Positions 58,575-64,000 of a DNA stretch of 64,000 nucleotides are shown piece by piece. Positions within the stretch are counted from its first letter, which is position 1; the number at the start of each line of letters is the position of its first letter. Under the pieces are notes generated by a model. That model was not told the DNA's origin, made no database searches, and saw only the letters and a program-made list of their open reading frames with translations. The translations under genes were made by a program, and so were the position numbers. Origin of the DNA: Actinomycetota bacterium (GTDB lineage: Bacteria; Actinomycetota; Actinomycetes; Streptosporangiales; Streptosporangiaceae). The stretch is from assembly GCA_019240215.1 (NCBI GenBank), contig JAFAYQ010000074.1:36510-100509 (forward strand), in the 5' to 3' direction.

Positions 58575-59558
58575 ATGGCCCCCCGCACCTCACCGTCGCC
58601 GACCCTGGCCGCCACCGCCCGGCCTGTCCCGGCCGCCACCGTCCACCCTGACCCGGCCGCTCCCCAGCCGGCCACTCCCGAGCTGATAACAGCAAGAAGC
58701 GGTCCCGCCCCCCAGCGGTCCGGGCGCCTCACCGGGGTGGCCCTGATGGTCACCAGCGGCCTGGCCAACCAGGTCGGGGCGTCGGCGGGGGCGCTGGCGT
58801 TCCCGGTCATCGGGCCGCTCGGGGTGGTGGCGATCCGCCAGTGGGTGGCGGCCACCGTGCTGTGCGTGACCGCCCGGCCCAAGGTGCGCTCGTTCACCGC
58901 CGCCCAGTGGCGGCCGGTGCTCGGGCTGGCGCTGGCCTACGCGGTCATGAACCTCACCCTGTACACCGCGATCGACCGGGTCGGGCTCGGGCTGGCGGTC
59001 ACGCTGGAGTTCCTCGGGCCGCTGTCGGTCGCGCTGATCAGCTCGCGCCGGCGCCGGGACGCGGCCTGTGCGCTGATCGCGGCGGCCGCGGTGGTGGTGC
59101 TGATCCACCCGGCCCCGTCCACCGACTACCTGGGGATCGGGTCCGGGCTGGTCGCGGCCGTCTGCTGGGGCTGCTACATCCTGCTCAACCGGGCCATCGG
59201 CCGCCGCCTGCCCGGGCCGCGGGCGATCGAGGGCTCGGCCACCGCCGCCCTGATCTCCGCGTCCGTCTACATCCCGGTCGGCGGGCTGTGGCTGCTCTGG
59301 CACCACCCCACCCTGGCCGCGGCCGGCGGCGCGCTGGCGGCCGGGGTGCTGTCGTCGGCGGTCCCGCTGTTCTGCGACATGCTGGCCTTGCGCCGGGTGC
59401 CGGCCCACTTTTTCAGCATTTTCATGAGCGTGAATCCGGTCTTCGCGGCGCTGGCCGGCCTGGTCATCCTCGGCCAGCGCCTGGGCTGGGTCGCGTGGTT
59501 GGCGATCGTGGTGATCGTCGCCGTCAACACGGTCGCGGTCCGCTCCCAGCGCGGCTGA
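58575..59558 (+). CDS. EamA/DMT family transporter (RhtA-like)
   Basis: Drug/metabolite transporter of 327 residues with ten membrane helices in two EamA repeats, preceded by a Pro/Ala-rich tail of about 45 residues. Characteristic parts are NLTLYTAIDRVGLGLAVTLE and FLGPLSVALIS in repeat 1 and RVPAHFFSIFMSVNPVFAAL in repeat 2, which match the RhtA threonine/homoserine exporter subgroup. It probably exports amino acids or related metabolites. It is divergent from the LysR gene. The exact start within the tail is uncertain. Confidence 0.9.
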   Translation: MAPRTSPSPTLAATARPVPAATVHPDPAAPQPATPELITARSGPAPQRSGRLTGVALMVTSGLANQVGASAGALAFPVIGPLGVVAIRQWVAATVLCVTARPKVRSFTAAQWRPVLGLALAYAVMNLTLYTAIDRVGLGLAVTLEFLGPLSVALISSRRRRDAACALIAAAAVVVLIHPAPSTDYLGIGSGLVAAVCWGCYILLNRAIGRRLPGPRAIEGSATAALISASVYIPVGGLWLLWHHPTLAAAGGALAAGVLSSAVPLFCDMLALRRVPAHFFSIFMSVNPVFAALAGLVILGQRLGWVAWLAIVVIVAVNTVAVRSQRG

Positions 59559-59598
59559 GGCGGCCGGCCCGGCCCCGGGCCCCGGCTACCCCGGCCCG

Positions 59599-59951
59599 CT
59601 ACTCGACGTGCTCGCCCACGCAGAACTCGTTGCCCTCGGGGTCGGCCAGCACCGTCCAGCGCAGGCCCGGCACCTCGTGCTCGCCCAGCACGTTGGGGCC
59701 CAGGCCGACCAGCCGCGGCACCCCGGTCGACCGGGGTTCGCCGGTCAGGTCCACGTGCACCCGGTTCTTGCCGGCTCGCGGCTCCGGCACCTGCTGCAGG
59801 CCGAGGACCGGCCCGCCGTCGGCCGGGCGCTGCAGGAACACGAAGCCGCCGTCGTCGCCCTGCACCGAACCCCAAGCGCCGCCGTCCAGAATTCCGCCAG
59901 CTTCTGCGGGTTCGCACAGTCGATCGTCACCGTGCCGATACCGAGTCCCAT
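59599..59951 (-). pseudogene. VOC/glyoxalase-like gene with a frameshift
   Basis: The N-terminal part from ATG 59951 reads MGLGIGTVTIDCANPQKLAE then FWTAALG. The rest continues in another frame as VQGDDGGFVFLQRPADGGPV and ends ADPEGNEFCVGEHVE at 59599. The break is near 59865 and is consistent with loss of one base. Joined, the two parts give a typical 118-residue VOC domain protein. It may be a real pseudogene or a sequencing error in a GC-rich run. Confidence 0.8.
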
Positions 59952-59969
59952 GCGGTTACGCTAGCCCAG

Positions 59970-61007
59970 ATGAATGCCCCGGGAGTGTTCGCGGACCTGG
60001 CCGCCCAGCGTGGGTGCTGGCATCCGGTCGCGTTCGCCAGCGAGATCGGTGACCGCCCGGCCCACGCCGACCTGCTCGGTGAGCCGCTGGTGATCTGGCG
60101 GGGAGCCAACGGCGTCCCGCGGGCCATGTCCGACCTGTGCGTGCACCGCGGCACCGCGCTGTCGCTGGGCTGGGTCAAGGGCGACGAACTGGTGTGCGCC
60201 TACCACGGCTGGCGCTACGGGGCCGACGGCCGCTGCCTGGCGATCCCGCAGAAGGAAGACCCGGCGGTGGTCCCGGCCAAGGCCCGGGTCCGGTCGTTCG
60301 CCGTCCAGGAACGGTACGGGCTGATCTGGGTTGCGCTGGAGGAGCCGCGCTGGCCGCTGCCCGAGGTGCCCGAGCTGGAGAACGGCGACTGGCTGATCGT
60401 GCCCGCCGGCCCCTACCGGTGGCGCTGCGACGCCGCCCGCCAGGTGGAGAACTTCACCGACTTCGGCCACTTCCCCTGGGTCCACCCGGGCCTGCTCGGT
60501 GACCCCGAGCGGCCGGTCGTGCCCCAGCACCGGGTGACCACCGACGATCACGTGCTGCACTACGAGATCGTCCGCCCGGAGGCGCCCAACCGCGACGACT
60601 TCCCGGTGTTCGCCAACGAGACGGCCGGCCCGCCCGAGCGCCGCAGCCGCTACGAGCTGCACCTGCCCTACACGATCGTGCTCCGGCTGGGCTGGGGCGG
60701 CGAGCGCGGCATGGTGTACTTCTTCGCCTCCCAGCCGGAGGCGCCCGACCGCTGCACCGGGTACGTGATCATCGGCCGCAACTACAACGCCGACCAGCCC
60801 GACCGCGTCATCCGGGACTTCGAGGACACGATCTTCGGCCAGGACCAGGTCGTGGTCGAATCCCAGCGCCCCGAGCGGGTCCCCTTCGACCTGGCGGCCG
60901 AGCTGCACCTGAAGTTCGACGCCGTCGCGGTCGCCTACCGCAAGGCCATGCGCGACCTCGGCCTGGCCGCCAGCGATTCGATCGGTATTCCAGCCGACGC
61001 CGAATAG
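59970..61007 (+). CDS. Rieske non-heme iron oxygenase, alpha subunit type
   Basis: Oxygenase of 345 residues. The Rieske [2Fe-2S] ligands are C57 and H59 (CVHRG) and C76 and H79 (CAYHGW). The mononuclear iron motif is NFTDFGHFPWVH, with D164 linking to H167 and H172. Such enzymes hydroxylate or demethylate aromatic or other rings using electrons from a reductase, which is not encoded here. The enolase-superfamily gene starts 7 nt after its stop, so the two likely act in one catabolic route. The ATG at 59970 keeps the conserved GCWHPVAFASEI start. Confidence 0.92.
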   Translation: MNAPGVFADLAAQRGCWHPVAFASEIGDRPAHADLLGEPLVIWRGANGVPRAMSDLCVHRGTALSLGWVKGDELVCAYHGWRYGADGRCLAIPQKEDPAVVPAKARVRSFAVQERYGLIWVALEEPRWPLPEVPELENGDWLIVPAGPYRWRCDAARQVENFTDFGHFPWVHPGLLGDPERPVVPQHRVTTDDHVLHYEIVRPEAPNRDDFPVFANETAGPPERRSRYELHLPYTIVLRLGWGGERGMVYFFASQPEAPDRCTGYVIIGRNYNADQPDRVIRDFEDTIFGQDQVVVESQRPERVPFDLAAELHLKFDAVAVAYRKAMRDLGLAASDSIGIPADAE

Positions 61008-61014
61008 GAGCTCG

Positions 61015-62196
61015 ATGCGGATCAGCGACGTCAAGACGTTCCTGGTGCACGACCCCGACCGGCCCGACCGCAACTACGCGTTCGTCAAGGTCTACACCGA
61101 CGAGGGGCTGACCGGGCTCGGGGAGTCCGGCATCAACGGCAAGGAACTGGCGCTCAAGGGCCTCATCGACACCTACGCGCCGATCCTGCGGGGGATGGAC
61201 CCGGCCCGCATCGAGCACATCTGGCAGACGCTGTGGCGGGGCCAGTTCTTCCGCGGTGGCCACGTGCACAGCGCCGCCGTCGCCGCGATCGACATCGCGC
61301 TGTGGGACCTGCGCGGTAAGGCCCTCGGGGTGCCGGTCTACGACCTGCTGGGCGGCCGCACCCGCGACTACGCTCGCTGCTACTGCCACGTGCAGCCGCC
61401 CGACGGCCACGGCCTCGACGGGCAGGCGACGATCGAGGCGATGGTGCGCCGGGCCCGCGAGCACACCGACGCCGGGTGGCGGTTCGTCCGCTACACCGCC
61501 GGTGACGGTTACTACCCCGGGCACGACGGCCTGTACGAGCAGGCCCCGGCCCTGCGCTGGACGGTCGACGCGTTCGCGGCCCTGCGGGACGCGCTCGGCC
61601 CCGACGTCGAGATCTGCGTGGACTTCCACCAGCGCACCACCCCCGCCTACGCGATCCAGCTGGCGGCCGAGCTGGCGCCGATGCGCCCGTTCTTCATCGA
61701 GGACCCGGTCCGGGCCGAGAACCCGGCCCAGTTCGCCTACCTGCGCCAGCACATCTCGGTGCCGATCGCCACCGGCGAGCAGATCGCCAGCAAGTGGGAC
61801 TTCCGCGAGCTGATCGAGGGCGACCTGATGGACTACTGCCGGGTCGACCTGTGCATCTGCGGGGGTCTGACCGAGGCCCGGAAGGTCGCAGGCTGGTGCG
61901 AGACTCACTACATCGAGCAGGCCCCGCACAACCCGCTGGGCCCGGTCTCGACCGCCGCCTGTCTCCATTTCGACTTGTCGACACCGCTGTTCGCGGTCCA
62001 GGAGCTCACCTGGCGCCCGTCGGTGCTGGCCGACGTGGTCCGCACCGACATGCGGCTGGAGGGCGGCAACCTGTACAGCGGCGGTTCACCCGGCCTCGGC
62101 GTCGAACTGGATGAGGAAGCAGCGGCCGCCCACCCGTTCCAGCTGCCTGGCCTGCGGGTCCTGCACCGCGAAGACAACTCAGTCTCCGACTGGTAG
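61015..62196 (+). CDS. Enolase-superfamily dehydratase (mandelate racemase type)
   Basis: Enzyme of 393 residues resembling sugar-acid dehydratases such as galactonate or mannonate dehydratase. The capping domain is N-terminal. Barrel motifs are AAIDIALWDLRGKALGVPVY, the metal-binding Asp in EICVDFHQRT, Glu in PFFIEDPVR and Glu in ATGEQIASKWD. The late catalytic His is probably in EQAPHNPLGP. The start has AGGAG 5 nt upstream, 7 nt after the Rieske gene. The exact acid sugar cannot be assigned from sequence. Confidence 0.9.
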   Translation: MRISDVKTFLVHDPDRPDRNYAFVKVYTDEGLTGLGESGINGKELALKGLIDTYAPILRGMDPARIEHIWQTLWRGQFFRGGHVHSAAVAAIDIALWDLRGKALGVPVYDLLGGRTRDYARCYCHVQPPDGHGLDGQATIEAMVRRAREHTDAGWRFVRYTAGDGYYPGHDGLYEQAPALRWTVDAFAALRDALGPDVEICVDFHQRTTPAYAIQLAAELAPMRPFFIEDPVRAENPAQFAYLRQHISVPIATGEQIASKWDFRELIEGDLMDYCRVDLCICGGLTEARKVAGWCETHYIEQAPHNPLGPVSTAACLHFDLSTPLFAVQELTWRPSVLADVVRTDMRLEGGNLYSGGSPGLGVELDEEAAAAHPFQLPGLRVLHREDNSVSDW

Positions 62197-62266
62197 CGCC
62201 TTGACGGGCATGTCGACTTGAGGAAGTCTTTTGGGCTAGTTGAATATGCCTTGGGGGGCTTGAATC

Positions 62267-62482
62267 GTGTGGTGCAAAACCGATACCTGCGACGTTCCAC
62301 CTGGTCCGGACCTGAAGAATGTTCCTATCTGGGGATGGATTCACCATAATAAGGACAACTGGCATACTCTGGGCGGGACTCCCGGCGACTATGATCCGGG
62401 CGACGGTGAGTTTACGCCGAGCAATACTTCTGGCCTGAATCTTCCAGCCGAGACTCTGCCCGATATCGAGAATTTTCAGTGA
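62267..62482 (+). CDS. Orphan 71-residue protein
   Basis: Small acidic protein rich in Trp, Asn, Asp and Pro (NVPIWGWIHHNKDNWHTLGG). Two cysteines occur near the start (WCKTDTCDVPPG). It has no recognised domain or signal peptide. The GTG at 62267 has a six-G run 8 nt upstream, which supports translation. Its stop overlaps the start of the following membrane protein by 4 nt (GTGA). GC is clearly lower than in neighbouring genes. Confidence 0.6.
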   Translation: MWCKTDTCDVPPGPDLKNVPIWGWIHHNKDNWHTLGGTPGDYDPGDGEFTPSNTSGLNLPAETLPDIENFQ

Positions 62483-63261
62483 GCGAGAAGGCGGGGCAAA
62501 AGCAGGCCCCGACCGAGCCACCGCCCGATTTTGGCGAGACCGCGATCCGCTTGCCTGATATGCCGCCCGAACCACCGAGTGAGATACCGGCGGGTGCCGC
62601 GGGGGATTTCACCAAGCTCGAGTATTCGGAACGACTCGACGCCTGGCTGGAAACATGGAAGCAACAGGTGGCGGCCGACACGGCCAAAGCAGCGCTAGAC
62701 GCCAGCCGCGAGGACGCGGACCGAGCGGCCGACGCGGCTCTGGTCAAGTCGGTCCACGACGCCTACCTGGCCGTCAGCCAAAGTGCCATCGATCGCTCAC
62801 TGACCAGGGTGAACGTGCTGACTGCTTCGATAGGTACCGTTACCACGATCTACACCGGCCTGCTGGCTCTGGTTTATGCGGCCAAATCTGATTCCGGGAA
62901 AGCCCTGACTCCTGCCGCTATCACCCCGGCCCTGTTTCTGGGGCTTGCCCTGCTCCTGGTGACCGTCTATGCGGCCATGTTCAGAAATTCGTCATCGCTG
63001 GGTGGCCCTCGGCTGCCGTCTGGGACGGGTGACCCGCTGGCTGAATACCGGGTTCAGACCTTCATGGGATGGTGCTTTGCGGCCGTCGGGGCCAGGCTGT
63101 GGGCTTTGCACGCCGGGATTGCGAGCCTCGGGGTCGGCATCGTGTCTTTGCCCATACCGTTCGTCAAATTGACCGGTACGGAGCATTGGATAATCCTGAT
63201 CGCGGGAATCCTCATCGTGGCCGCCTGCGGTCTGGCCACTCAGGCCGGGCGAAATAACTAG
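62479..63261 (+). CDS. Orphan membrane protein with coiled-coil-like region
   Basis: Protein of 260 residues. Residues 1-50 are Pro-rich and disordered. Residues 50-110 form an Ala/Asp-rich helix (DTAKAALDASREDADRAADA). Four hydrophobic segments follow (about 113-135, 142-167, 200-225 and 236-255), for example ITPALFLGLALLLVTVYAAM. The architecture is seen in many actinobacterial proteins of unknown role. It is translationally coupled to the 71-residue protein by a 4-nt overlap. Composition suggests foreign origin. Confidence 0.7.
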   Translation: MSEKAGQKQAPTEPPPDFGETAIRLPDMPPEPPSEIPAGAAGDFTKLEYSERLDAWLETWKQQVAADTAKAALDASREDADRAADAALVKSVHDAYLAVSQSAIDRSLTRVNVLTASIGTVTTIYTGLLALVYAAKSDSGKALTPAAITPALFLGLALLLVTVYAAMFRNSSSLGGPRLPSGTGDPLAEYRVQTFMGWCFAAVGARLWALHAGIASLGVGIVSLPIPFVKLTGTEHWIILIAGILIVAACGLATQAGRNN

Positions 63262-63283
63262 TAACCATCCGCGTCTGACCGCG

Positions 63284-64000
63284 TCAGCCCCAGCGGACCG
63301 GGAGCACCGGGGGCTTGCGGAACACCAGGCCGCGCGGCGCCGCCTCGCCGTCCAGGCGCAGTCCCGGCAGGGTGAGCAGGGCCCGCAGGGCGGCCAGGGT
63401 TTCGGCCCGGGCGGCCGGGGCGCCGATGCAGAAGTGCGGCCCGTGCGCGAACGCCAGGTGGCGTTCGGTGTCCGGCCGGTCCAGGTCGAACCGGTCGGGG
63501 TCGGTGAAGACGGCCGGGTCGCGGTTGGCGCCCGACAGCGACACCGTCACCCGGTCACCGGCCTTGATGGCCGCGCCGGCCACCTCGGCGTCGCGGGTGG
63601 CGTAACGGTCCACGATCGCGGCGGCCGGTTCCAGCCGCAGTGATTCCTCCACCGCAGCCACCAGCAACGCCGGCTCATTGGCCGCCCTTTCCATATCATC
63701 GGGGGCGCTGAGCAGGTGCAACGCCGCATTGGCGATCATGCCGTCGGTGGTGTCGATGCCGCCGAACATCACCACCGCGGCGTCGGAGATGATCTCGTCG
63801 GTGCTGAGCTGCCCGGCCGCCACGGCGGTGGCCAGCACGCTCTGCCCGCCGGCGCCGGCTCCGGCGATCACCACCCGCAGCAGGCCGGCCAGCTCGGCGA
63901 AGGCGGCCACCGAGTCCGGGTCGGGCTCGCCGATCCCGGTGGTGTCCTGCCCGTCAGCGATGTCATCGCCACCGAGGTCGCCCTGGTCGCCGGACAGACC
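63284..64000 (-). CDS. Cytochrome P450, C-terminal part
   Basis: Incomplete at the window edge; 238 residues are visible. The oxygen-activating I-helix is VMFGGIDTTDGM, the ExxR motif is EESLRLEPA, and the haem-binding loop is FAHGPHFCIGAPAARAE with the proximal Cys. Bacterial class I P450s need a ferredoxin and reductase, which are not seen. The substrate is unknown. The reading frame stays open to the end of the window. Confidence 0.93.
   Translation of the reverse strand, partial: GLSGDQGDLGGDDIADGQDTTGIGEPDPDSVAAFAELAGLLRVVIAGAGAGGQSVLATAVAAGQLSTDEIISDAAVVMFGGIDTTDGMIANAALHLLSAPDDMERAANEPALLVAAVEESLRLEPAAAIVDRYATRDAEVAGAAIKAGDRVTVSLSGANRDPAVFTDPDRFDLDRPDTERHLAFAHGPHFCIGAPAARAETLAALRALLTLPGLRLDGEAAPRGLVFRKPPVLPVRWG

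Overview
The window is high-GC DNA from an actinomycete, probably a filamentous or soil type. The lineage markers are rbpA with a SigR-type promoter, an MsiK/UgpC-type sugar-import ATPase, an actinobacterial PAC2 protein, a DUF6457 protein, an ECF42-type sigma factor next to a DGPF/YCII protein, and many genes whose -10 box lies only 6-8 nt before the start codon (predicted leaderless mRNAs). The genus cannot be fixed from this sequence. No rRNA, tRNA, CRISPR array or complete insertion sequence was seen.

Layout. 1-5500: a partial SAM methyltransferase, moaA-mobA for molybdenum cofactor, a D-2-hydroxyacid dehydrogenase, RDD and DUF2752 membrane proteins, and a cation efflux protein. 5500-12630: a NarL-type two-component system, a DUF6457 protein, an ArsB/SLC13-type transporter, a 5'-3' exonuclease, an M24 peptidase, and a divergent SDR/TetR pair around a 19-bp inverted repeat. 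12620-13568: a decayed SDR and a MerR remnant joined by a 57-bp copy of the histidine kinase gene. 13565-20274: PAC2, a lone sugar ABC ATPase, Lrp, GNAT, a TetR/MFS efflux pair and an SDR. 20274-29618: a very large GH38 alpha-mannosidase with a divergent ArsR-like regulator, a MarR/MFS pair with mirrored promoters, LacI and a polyamine-type acetyltransferase. 29707-36000: a membrane-anchored NB-ARC/TPR protein, an ankyrin protein, YCII and ECF42.

35770-45770: a PAF-acetylhydrolase-like hydrolase, an unusual cyclase, an O-methyltransferase, lgt, a KamA-type aminomutase, a 679-bp gap holding a long inverted repeat, polyprenol-phosphate mannose synthase, rbpA, and a tightly overlapping operon (DUF3817, methyltransferase, TrmH-like, GDPD). 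45985-55300: an adk-like/prs-like pair, oligopeptidase B, an 811-residue TPR-like protein, a wrecked APC permease, a thioesterase, CorA and a secreted protein. 55280-64000: an alpha/beta hydrolase, a Crp-like regulator followed by a membrane-anchored nucleotidyltransferase-like protein, a LysR/EamA pair, a frameshifted VOC gene, a Rieske oxygenase plus sugar-acid-dehydratase-like pair, two orphan genes and a partial P450.

Most of the window is ordinary chromosome. The items most worth following are the 57-bp ectopic repeat bridging a deletion scar, three stretches of lower GC that carry signalling or membrane genes of unknown role (29.7-31.9, 56.2-57.6 and 62.2-63.3 kb), and a set of clearly readable operators and promoters in divergent regulator/target pairs.
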